Of a DNA stretch of 64,000 nt, positions 56,001-64,000 are shown piece by piece. Source of the stretch: Homarus americanus (Eukaryota > Arthropoda > Malacostraca > Decapoda > Nephropidae). Location: assembly GCF_018991925.1 (NCBI RefSeq), contig NW_024732415.1, positions 2,424,838 through 2,488,837 on the forward strand, in the 5' to 3' direction. Each line of letters begins with the position of its first letter. Position 1 is the first letter of the stretch. The position numbers and the translations under genes were made by a program. A model generated the notes under the pieces. That model ran no database searches. It had not been told where the DNA came from and saw only the letters and a list, made by a program, of their open reading frames with translations.

Positions 56001-58546
56001 ATCAAATGAGCCTTGAGTATGACCAAATTGTACACACTTTTGGGCACTTGAGAGTAGTCGGCAAGAGCCGAGTCACACGCAACAATTTGGCAACCCGGCC
56101 CACGAGCATCAGTTTATGTGCACCTCTCATCACAGGTAGACTTTCTTACAGATTAAGTACCTGTGAAGTGTTACTGTACAGTGTGTGTTAAGTGTTATGT
56201 ATAAAGTGTAGTCTAAAGTTTGTCAGGACAATCAATTACAGTGTCTGTGAAGTGTTATTGTTATGTATAAAGTGTACAGTACACCTGACCCTCGCTTTAT
56301 GCTATGGTTGCAATCTGTGACAATACAGCATAATGGGAATCAGCATATAGTGAATACTGTACTTAATCTTATTGGGAAAATTAGGATATGTTCCACAACT
56401 ACTAAAAGTCAACAGTAATGCTATAAAGGTTGTGGAAAAATCATTACAATTCTCTAATGTGCATTAGGAATAAAGATAATATAATATAGAACTATATAAT
56501 ATAATATAGAACTATATAATATAATATAAAACTATAAACTAAGACATATGAAGGGCATGGACGTCGCATAGAGCACAGTAGACACACACACTGTGCCACG
56601 TTTCACAACCATTTCTGGAGCATTAATGCACTAAAAGTTGCCGAAAATCATTAAATACTCTAATGTAGTGTGCCATATCTTCTACAGAAAGAATAATATA
56701 GAATCTTTTCTGCATAAACTTAATTGTGGGTAGAAATAGGGTAACCGCATAAACGTTAATTTGCATATAGTGAATGCGCATAAAGCGAGGGTCAAGTGTA
56801 CTTCCAGTAATGTTAAGTTCATCAGAACAATTTACTATACAGCACTGTACTGTACAGTGCCTGTGAAGTGTTGCACACAATACAGTATGTACTGTACTGT
56901 ATACAGTAGATTGTTTGCCTCTTACAAATTCATCAAGAAATTGCCCCATGCTGTTGGTAAGTACCTATTCCAACTGCTTTTATTTCTTGATATACAGTAT
57001 AACCTCATTACTGATAAGTCAGCAAGTTTGATTACTCGGCAAGGTCTTAGCCCCCTATGTACCGAGTTATGGGGAATTTACTGATACTGTTCAGTATATG
57101 TAAAATGAAACCCATAAGTTAGGTGAACATTGAATGCACTTTCACCTCGGGTAAATATAGAACACAAAACAGTCTACTTCCAACCCATAAAGTTGAACAA
57201 GAAAGTATGGGAGAGGGGAAAAATACACCACGATTGAAACAAAACAAAAACCGCTGTCATGCTTGAAAACAAAGCGGTGATACACATTTCTCAACTAAAC
57301 ATCATAAATTAACATTACAGGTGTAGTTCTCTGTTTATAAACAACAGACAATATGTCAATTATCTTGATTTTTTTTTATCCAAATCTTCCCTTTATTTAT
57401 GGTCGAAAACTGGGATATGGAGTCTTGTACACATCTTCCATGGGTAATACCAGTGGACTGAGTGAGGCATTGTTTAAAAGGGGCACTTAACTCTTGTGGA
57501 CAACAGATGCAGCACCTTCTGGGTCCCCATGGGCATATTATACCCTGGGAAGAGTTATGGAAGTGTGGGCTATTGAATGACGTTTTGATGGTCTTTCCAA
57601 ATACAGGGATGCATATTACTCAGACAAAGGAAATTATTTTGTGTGTGTGCAAAGATGTGTATTCCATAGCAAAACTGTTAAGCACGTCAAGGTCTCGATG
57701 GAGGAATTAATTAGCTGCAAACACTGTTTTTAGTTTGACAACTTTTGAACAAGAACAACTTATTGAATAATCAGGTGATGGTTTGTTACAACAGGCATTT
57801 ATTCCTTAAATGTTTTAAGTTTTTGCCTCATGTCAAAAGGAAGTACTGTACAGGGTCCCATCTTGTCACACAGGACCATGAACATTCTTGTTCCTTTTGT
57901 GACAATGGACAGTGCTTACAAGAAACAGGATTTTCTGCTGTTGCTGTCATGAAGACAAAGTACAGATCACCTGCTTCATGTCATGCAGGTTGGCTGGGAC
58001 AAACTTCTGCTGTTGACTGTACATTAGCATATACAGTACCATAGAAATTATCTACCCCAAATGAAGCTGGCAGATACAAAACAGATCCATTACCATCTAA
58101 TAAGCCAGTGACAGGTGTGTTGCTGACTGTCAATGTGACAATGACGCAATGGCCTTTCTGCTTTAAATGGCAACTCTTGCCACTGGGAGGACCATAGTAC
58201 TTTGGGCTTTGCTTACCGGAAGGAAGAAACTACAGTATTTAAAATGTTGAATCTGGGTTTTAATTTCATAGACTAAGCTGTTGCATAACCTGAGTCACCT
58301 AGAAAAGTCTTAATTGATATTATATAAGTTTTCAAGTAAACAAATCATGAAGGAAAACTCTTCAAAGTCTGCACATTTGTATTCCTAATATACAAAGGTA
58401 ACGATTTTTTTTTTTTGAAGGTCAAGAGCAATCTCTTAAGGCACTGATGACATACTGAGCCTGTTTTTAATTTACTTACTTATCAATCTGAGATATGTGG
58501 GCATGAGCACGCCAGGCATACGGACATTAGACTCGGTAGATTCCAT
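38068..58546 (-). CDS. ARL14EP-like protein with N-terminal nuclear-receptor-type zinc finger, eight exons, complete
   Basis: Coding exons, read on the minus strand, are 58546-58480, 52114-51925, 50529-50400, 49121-48900, 47012-46893, 42669-42536, 40955-40803 and 38152-38068. They total 1,101 nt, giving 366 aa, with GT/AG borders and matching phases at every join. The C-terminus (about 293-353) is the ARF7EP_C domain: SGKNLCDC, CPGCHYPCPKC and KCGNEC are diagnostic of ARL14EP, and the domain continues into the last exon as RKWYYEKIEVEG. The N-terminus has Cys at 38, 41, 62, 65, 81, 87, 98 and 101, with CEACRQFYQRF at 62-72. This is the order and nearly the spacing of a nuclear-receptor DNA-binding domain; no ligand-binding domain follows. 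Residues about 165-203 are acidic, and 218-232 and 272-279 (ERVRRKKK) are basic, the latter a likely nuclear localisation signal. Known for the family: human ARL14EP binds ARL14 and MYO1E, and C. elegans ARLE-14 works with the SETDB1-type methyltransferase MET-2. Nuclear, DNA- or chromatin-linked action here is an inference. The 5' exon boundary at 58607 leaves an untranslated leader, with an in-frame stop just before the ATG. Introns 1, 2, 5, 6 and 7 carry transposons. Confidence 0.88.
39102..40272. mobile_element. TA-flanked Tigger/pogo-type MITE with long internal palindrome
   Basis: The ends are CAGTAAACCCTCAACATTC and, inverted, CAGTAAACCTCCAACATTC, each flanked by TA. Inner arms from about 39,250 (TTCACGCTTTCGGAGGA) pair with an inverse copy ending near 39,950. 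The arms include matching inverted TACGTATCAGTAAAACTACA segments near 39,335 and 39,540. The right arm is split by the hAT MITE at 39628-39930. It lies in intron 7 of the ARL14EP-like gene. Confidence 0.78.
39628..39930. mobile_element. hAT MITE with exact 8-bp TSD, nested in a larger MITE
   Basis: This 303-bp GC-rich element has ends CAGGCTCGTCCTTTAGG and, inverted, CAGGGCCGTCCCTAGG. Both flanks read CATCCTCC (39620-39627 and 39931-39938), an exact 8-bp duplication. The CAGGGCCGTCCCTAG terminus is a common hAT MITE end. It sits inside the palindromic TA-flanked element at 39102-40272. Confidence 0.85.
41237..41660 (+). pseudogene. probable Tigger-type transposase C-terminal fragment
   Basis: A broken frame reads MEDEESEFEAVEGSG, then LAWLKKLKDALMSVEPSLQC and SAQLDSLMEPYRQCYQEFIE, then VSVVDFEGFEFDLPSPSAS after a stop. 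The LKxxL...QLDxxxxPYRxxYxEF pattern resembles the C-terminal tail of Tigger/CENP-B-like transposases from memory. It could also be a processed copy of an unknown gene. It lies in intron 6 of the ARL14EP-like gene, on the opposite strand. Confidence 0.45.
42822..43419. mobile_element. TA-flanked MITE
   Basis: The ends are CAGCTATCTCTCGATTTACA and, inverted, CAGTCACCTCTCAATTTACA, flanked by TA (42820-42821, 43420-43421). The 598-bp body includes an (ATA)n tract near 42,985-43,020 and no coding frame. It lies in intron 5 of the ARL14EP-like gene. Confidence 0.75.
45087..45271. mobile_element. TTAA-flanked piggyBac-like MITE
   Basis: TTAA lies at 45083-45086 and 45272-45275. The ends are CCCTTAGGCCCCGGGTGA and, inverted, CCCCTAAGCCCCGGGTTA. 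The body is 185 bp and AT-rich. The CCCY terminus plus TTAA fits piggyBac; the family is an inference. Confidence 0.75.
45865..46744. mobile_element. hAT (Charlie-like) non-autonomous element
   Basis: The ends are CAGGGGTCCGCAACC on the left and, inverted, CAAGGGTCCACAACC on the right. Flanking octamers are GATTAGAC (45857-45864) and GATTAGAA (46745-46752), a 7/8 target duplication. The 880-bp body has no recognisable transposase. It lies in intron 5 of the ARL14EP-like gene. The end sequence resembles Charlie-group hATs from memory; the subgroup is an inference. Confidence 0.75.
50704..51057. mobile_element. MITE of the CAGGGGCGGAYCCAGG family, 5-bp TSD, copy 2
   Basis: It is homologous to 23586-23836 along its length: shared TTGAAGCCATG, TACAAAAATGC(C/T)TGAGTACA and terminal sequences. 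The right end, inverted, is CAGGGGCGGATCCAGG; the left end is mutated. The flanks are an exact AGCGA at 50699-50703 and 51058-51062. It lies in intron 2 of the ARL14EP-like gene. Confidence 0.8.
55020..55438. mobile_element. TA-flanked MITE
   Basis: The ends are CAGGGGCCCCCCCAAAATTA and, inverted, CAGGGGGCCCCCCAAATTCG, with TA on both sides (55018-55019, 55439-55440). The 419-bp body contains a (GT)n/(AC)n palindrome near 55,225-55,255 and no coding potential. It lies in intron 1 of the ARL14EP-like gene. Confidence 0.75.
56282..56798. mobile_element. TA-flanked MITE
   Basis: The ends are CACCTGACCCTCGCTTTATG and, inverted, CACTTGACCCTCGCTTTATG, with TA on both sides. Subterminal GCATATAGTGAAT segments are also inverted. 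The 517-bp body holds a short tandem (ATATAATATAGAACTAT)n near 56,480-56,530. It lies in intron 1 of the ARL14EP-like gene. Confidence 0.8.
57100..58060. other. intron 1 sequence with unexplained open frames
   Basis: Two plus-strand frames (57462-57710 and 57745-58044) are open. The second holds a HSCSFCDNGQC cysteine cluster. I recognise neither, and no splice context supports them. They may be an old element fragment. Confidence 0.25.
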
Positions 58547-59399
58547 GGTTTACCACGTTATTGAATAGACTTGGCAACCAATGTTCCACTTTACCAGAGG
58601 ACAACTGCTGTAAAGATACATACACCTTGTATCCTTAGCTTCCAATGACAAATTCAAGTTGACTTATTCATTATTAACAAAAACTTGAGATACAGAGTGC
58701 AGTACAGTATACATATGATAAAATTACTGTAACACAATCTCAATACTGTACTAATATTACCAGCACTGTAACATTTAGGTCATCCAGCACTACTGTTGGA
58801 GAGTGAAATGAAGGACAAAATAATACATGGGAGGTCAGTGATAGGATACCTGGGATGTATTAGTAAGGAAACGAAGGCGAACTTAGGGACAAAGAAGGAA
58901 ATGAGAGATAGTACAGTACTGTATAATCCTTCCTGCCTTCACATACCGTACTAAATCATGGAACTGAAGGAAACAGTGCTCTAAATTTTAAGCCACAGAC
59001 ATGATAAAACTGATGGCTCAATATGAGGCAACAGAATGGAAGGAGAGAGAATCAGTAAAATGCATTGAAGGTTTGGTAAGGCTGAGAGGGCTGAGAGTAC
59101 GAACTGAGCAGTGATCAAGTATGTGAAAAAAGGTCCACTAAATTATAAAAGTGACAATGCAAATAATAAATTCAGCAAATAAGGGAGGAAAGAGGAGTAG
59201 GCTTTCTTTTCATGGCTATACCTTCAGAGGGGAGCTTCCCACAGGAGTAGGGTGTTGGAGATATGATACAACAAAATACTTTAATACATGTTATGAAAAC
59301 ACTGTCCAGTACTCTCACCCAATATGGGAATAATTTGTGGTGACCGTGTCTGTTAATGGGAGGATTCCCTTTCTTATCTTTGAGGTAATTTCTTGCAAT

Positions 59400-60370
59400 C
59401 TCTCCCCATGTCATTCTTGGCCTACCTACCCCTAGGGCCCTTGCTCACTTCCCCTCCACATTCAAACTCGTATATGTTTTGACCAATTTGTTCAACTCTG
59501 TTCTCTCCACATATTTAAACCATCCTAGCCTACCTCTGTGTAAAACCTGACCAATGCTCTTAATACTGTACAGTACCTAGCAGCCCCCTTAGCTCTGGAT
59601 CGAGCATGCAATCCCACATCATGTTACACATCCATTTCACCACTGTCATTTTGACTCACTTAAGCCTGTGTATGTTATCCTCTTTTAACTGGCCTTATTT
59701 CACTGCCATACACCAACACACTTCACATGCAGGGTGCATTCAACTTTCCTTTCAAGCAAAAATAAGTTCTCCCTCTATCATTAAAAGCAACAGCTCCCTT
59801 AACTTCTTCCAGCTACTTTTGATTATTACAACTAAGCTAACCAGCTTCAGCACCACTGCCAGCATTAATCATGTCACCCAGGTAGCATAACTCATCGACA
59901 TAGACCAGGGACATATGCCTAATGCTGAACTTTTCCAGCTTTGCTAAAGCCACATGTATACCTGCACAAACAGCACACTAACTTCCTGCAGTCTGCCATT
60001 TAAATCACTGCACCTCTTGTGTACCCACCTTCCACATTCATTGCATATTATCAACTTACTGCTAACACCCTTCTTACAGACAGCACATGGACATTTTCTA
60101 TTTCCCACCACAGGTCCTTTACCCATATCACTAACAATTACCGAGCTGTAATGTACTTAAATTTTTGCCACGTTCGGTCTGTTCTTCAACTCTATTCTAT
60201 CCTTTCATTTCTTAAATATCTTCACTACCTTTTCAATAGTATCTGCTATCAATACTAATTCATCAGCATAAAACAACTCCCAGGGCAGACCAGACCTATA
60301 CTCTTGTAATAGTGCTTCTAACACCATGATAAAGAGATAGAGACTCAAACTATATACCCAAAATCCCTAT
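59400..60370 (-). pseudogene. non-LTR retrotransposon reverse transcriptase fragment, copy 2
   Basis: This is the same family as 23160-24320. The minus-strand frame 60126-59944 reads GPVVGNRKCPCAVCKKGVSS followed by LIICNECGRWVHKRCSDLNG. Upstream, ELFYADELVLIADT carries the YADE/YADD motif in a decayed frame. It continues through a degraded C-terminus to about 59,400. It has no MITE at the position where copy 1 is split. Confidence 0.75.
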
Positions 60371-60562
60371 CAGGATTAGTGAGTGCTTCTTGATGCTCGG
60401 TGTCCCTCTGAACAACCCCCATCATGCCTCCTTCGCCATTGTTGGATGTAGAGGATGACATCAAGGAAAACATTTACAGTAAAAACCCCATAATTCACCC
60501 CACTCAAATACAAAACCACTCATACTTGTAACTTGTAATGTTTTGCTGTTAGAAAAAAAAAA

Positions 60563-60684
<122 letters not shown>

Positions 60685-60784
60685 ATAATAATATTTGGTC
60701 AAATTTTGAATTATGCAAGACATTTATGAATACTATGAGGTGTTGAGTGCGACAAGGGGCCAAGTGCTCCCCCCCCAGAGTTAC

Positions 60785-61260
60785 AGTATTACCTGTACTC
60801 CACAACCTTTCCCCCATCTGCAGAAACACAGACTGTCTTTGTAGCACAATATTTGTAAAGCTGAGAGCCATATTTGTGAAGGTAGGTAAACACGTCTCTA
60901 CAGCACGTGATCTGCGCCTCGAGGCGGACTGAGGGGCAGAAGGGGACAAGGGCCTGCGGCCTCCAATCGCAGCCTCTCTCGCTCATAGTGACTCATTATT
61001 TTCCAGTTTATTAGCTAATGGGAGTCCATGTTTCCACAAAAATGTCACAGGAATGCTATGTAATAACACTTGAACCTTTTTTTTTTTTCCAACTGGCATA
61101 AAGGAGGGAGTGAGGGCCAGTGAGGAAAAAATAAACAAAACAGAGAGGAGGGAGGGCGAGGAGGGTGTGAGTGAGGGCTGGTGGCACGTGGCGTGTTCCG
61201 GCCTGTCCGAGTGACAAGTTTTATCACACCAGTAGGGGGTTAACAGAGGGAGGAGGTGGT
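60785..61260 (-). promoter_or_regulatory. candidate promoter and 5' exon of the ARL14EP-like gene
   Basis: Around 60,880-61,260 the sequence turns GC-rich and contains CpGs and an E-box (CACGTG at about 61,185). On the minus strand a 65-codon frame (60986-60792) runs into a donor, TACAG/GTAATA, at about 60,790. The next acceptor on this strand tied to the gene is TTTACAG at 58,608, which opens the exon carrying the ATG. The 65-codon frame resembles no family I know, a second frame is open across the same stretch, and neither continues in a convincing frame after splicing. I therefore read it as a non-coding leader. It could instead be the first exon of an unrelated gene. Confidence 0.3.
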
Positions 61261-62266
61261 GACTGGGAGCGAGGGCGGGTGGTAATATTGGTAATACAAG
61301 TCATTGTTTACTGTAATTTTTCAAATAATAACTAAGACTTATGTACCTCCATTTTTTTTATTATACTTTTTGGTGCTTGGTGTCCGGTCGAAATATTGGT
61401 AATACCTGGCACAGTATTATTTGCTTTTATGCAGACAGTACAATGACCTTTGACATTCTGGTGTAGTCTTAATACATTATTGCTTCCATGTAATGAAAAT
61501 TATACCTCAGCAATGCTTATTAATGAAACTGCAAACACTACCCATCAAAAACAATGAAAATTTTACAATAAACAATCTTTTCAATTAATATGAGCTGAAT
61601 ATCTTCATTGGTTCAAAAGTTACGTCATTTTGAATTTTTTCAAACTTTAAGAGCATTTTTCTCGATTGTAATATTTGGTGCTTGGTACCTTGTCACACTT
61701 GGTGCCTCAAATATGATGCACATGTCACCATGGGATGCGACCCCCTGGCCCACCTCAGTGTAAACTAGGACTGTACAGTCCTATACATGTCACACATGTC
61801 AGTCAGTTCAGGTTGGTCAGTTGTGGAGTGCACATCTGTGGTCGACTGTGCAAGTTTTTCCACTTGTGTTTCCATCACTGCCCAGTGTTTGAGCCATTAT
61901 GTCTGATAACTGATGACATATCACTTAAAAACGTTTAAATAATTTTAACTGAGGCTGATAACGGAAAAGTATACCCTTGGCCCCCCCCCCAATAGGTGTC
62001 CCTCACATAGTATTTTCTCAATTTAACGAACTAATTTGAGAAACCCTTTTACGCTTAATCAAATTTTCATGCCAAATGAGCTGCTTGGCGCATGGGGTTT
62101 GTGTACATCCACTCAGTCTGTGTCCTGCCGCCACCACATGTGGTGTTCACTGCTACCTCTCGGTCAACTAACTACTGTGCTTAGACATCAAGCCAAAAGT
62201 AAGGAAGTGGTGTGAGGGAGAAAGTCAAAAGAGTGCAGCTATCAATTGGAAAAAAGTTTGGAAATA

Positions 62267-63508
62267 CACTGGTCCCTCGATTAACGAACGGTCCAATTAA
62301 CAAAATTTTGATTAATTAATTAGCTCCCATAAGGATTTTCAATTCCATTAACGAACAAAACTTCGATTAACGAAAGCCTTACGAGAAACGTGCTTTGTTG
62401 TGCGCATCAGCTGATCAGCTAGTCTGCCAATACAGTAACTGGTTCTATGTTTACATTCATTTCCAGTGGAACAGTTTTTGTGTGCCAATCAGCTGATTGA
62501 ATCACCCACTAACGCTTCTCAGTTTAAATTATTGGTCATTCTGAAATTTAGCTCACATACTGTATTGAAAATATACAGTGCAGAAATTATTATGAAACAT
62601 GAAGAAAGCATTAGAACCAATGCACTCTGTAAAGAATATGGCATGTCATCATCGACTGCCTCTATAATCAGCTGTTTGATATGTAAACAAAGCTGCAGGG
62701 AATACAACATACACACCTCAAAGTAAGTTAAACTACAGTATTCTATTGTTTTTTTATTTATTATTATACATACAGTATACTGCACATTACAGTACAGTAC
62801 AGTGAGTTCTGCTATAACGCGCGTTTTGACAACGCGAATTGGCTCTAACGCGATTTATGAATAGAGGAACGATATTTGTATAACGCGAACGCTTGTTTGC
62901 TGTAACTCGATTTTTGCTTACTATTTCTCCAATTTTGTGGTATTAACTGTGAATATGGCAATGAAGAATATCTCCAAGAAGCGTTCTGGTGATCGCATTC
63001 CCGGTGATGATTGTAAAAGAAAGGCTATAACCCTTGAAGAGAAGCTCGATGTTATCTACCTCAAAATCACCCTTCTCCCCCATCAAGTTATATTCTTATT
63101 TTTTCAAGGTAAAGTGTTACATTTACTGTATGATTTCGTTATTAGATATGAATGTAACATTTATTTAGACTGTGCTATCCTTTGTGTTAGGTTAACTACT
63201 AAATTTTTTTCGATTTCGAGTAGTAATCTGCACTTAACCCTATTTTCTCCATAAGCCGTTATTTCTATTACGCGAATTTCTATAACACGATGTTTTACAA
63301 GAACACAACTATCGCGTTATAGCAGAACTGACTGTACTGTATTTAGTTTATATTTAATGTTTTGTTAATTCTATTACCGGTATACAGTACTTTGTATGTT
63401 CTTTTTCTGTGAATTGGAACCATTTACCCAATATTTCATTAAAATAATAGATTCAGTTAACGAACGACTCTGTGGAACCAATTGTGTTTGTTAATCGCGG
63501 GACCACTG
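62267..63508 (+). mobile_element. Tigger/pogo element (outer) with transposase N-terminal remnant
   Basis: The ends are CACTGGTCCCTCGATTAAC and, inverted, CAGTGGTCCCGCGATTAAC. TA flanks both sides (62265-62266 and 63509-63510). Around 62,570-62,690 it encodes KHEESIRTNALCKEYGMSSS, the CENP-B-type helix-turn-helix start of Tigger/jerky transposases. No catalytic DDE domain remains. It is interrupted by a second element at 62800-63334. Confidence 0.82.
62800..63334 (+). mobile_element. Tigger/pogo element (inner, nested)
   Basis: The ends are CAGTGAGTTCTGCTATAACG and, inverted, CAGTCAGTTCTGCTATAACG, flanked by TA (62798-62799 and 63335-63336). From 62,955 it encodes MAMKNISKKRSGDRIPGDDC followed by KRKAITLEEKLDVI. 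This is the conserved N-terminus of a Tigger transposase, after which the sequence drifts. Only about 50 residues of the protein survive. Confidence 0.82.
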
Positions 63509-64000
63509 TAATAAAAAAAATTTAAAACAAACACCAAACCCACTAGTTTAAGGTAAGCCATGAATAATGCTTCTAATGTTTCTAGGTACATATCATGTGT
63601 CTGAGGTGTCTCTGTAGATGTGAGCGTATTAACGGAATTAACCTCAGTTTAGCAAACTAGTTCACTAAATCGAGCAAAAAATAACAGAAAAAATTCCTTC
63701 CGCTAAATCGAAAGTATACTGTACTGTATTTTGTAAAATTTCATAATTTGTAATGGCTAGAACCCCGATAATTTTGAATTACAGTATGGGGGTTTTACTG
63801 TATGCTGATCTTGATAAATTAATGACCTCTACCCCCACAGAAGAAAAGGCTGTGTTCTCTGCTGGCTTCAATACCAGAATTGACAAAAAGGCCAATGTAT
63901 GGCAAGTACAATGTAAACAAAACTCAAGTTTACATATTGATACAGTACATGTACTAAATATACATGTTCTTCAGTACCACCAAATGATTCATTCTCAAAC

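Noticed and set aside
60789..60986. 65-codon minus-strand frame ending at a donor, as a coding first exon of the ARL14EP-like gene
   Set aside because: The exon carrying the real ATG has an in-frame stop upstream, a second frame is open across the same stretch, and the joined product matches nothing. It is kept only as a possible leader exon.

Overview
This is a gene-poor eukaryotic window, almost certainly from an arthropod and most probably a decapod crustacean. The evidence is spliceosomal introns with GT/AG borders, very long (AT)n and (GA)n arrays, many pogo/Tigger- and hAT-type DNA transposon remnants, non-LTR retrotransposon fragments, short TTAGG-like runs, and a dispersed palindromic motif of the ACAGTACTGTAC type. 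The taxon is an inference. No bacterial or plasmid features are present.

Layout. Positions 1-16,100 hold no recognisable gene. They hold tandem repeats (one with E-boxes, one with CRE palindromes), dinucleotide arrays, G-rich and purine-rich tracts, two related retrotransposon 3' tails, a tRNA-derived SINE-like head and a folded-back cluster of non-LTR reverse transcriptase C-termini. A hAT transposon with an exact 8-bp target duplication lies at 16,107-17,401. Positions 17,952-25,379 (+) hold a complete six-exon SLC35D-like nucleotide-sugar transporter (332 aa). Positions 25,400-35,200 hold retrotransposon and Tigger debris, TA-flanked MITEs and a possible 5' exon/promoter near 29,230-29,636. 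Positions 35,297-36,358 (+) hold a single coding exon for a C8orf76 homologue (353 aa). Positions 58,546 down to 38,068 (-) hold a complete eight-exon gene (366 aa) whose C-terminus is the ARF7EP_C domain of ARL14EP and whose N-terminus is a cysteine module closely matching a nuclear-receptor-type C4/C4 zinc finger. This gene converges on the C8orf76 homologue. Positions 58,600-64,000 hold another reverse transcriptase fragment, a candidate 5' exon/promoter near 61,000, and a Tigger element with a second one nested inside it.

The three genes are not an operon and show no obvious shared pathway: a Golgi/ER sugar-nucleotide carrier, a helical-repeat protein of unclear role, and a zinc-binding protein probably acting in the nucleus. 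All splice phases in the two multi-exon models agree, so both reading frames are well supported. The most interesting items are the nuclear-receptor-like finger joined to ARF7EP_C, and a well-resolved transposon stratigraphy (TSDs, nested insertions and paralogous empty sites).
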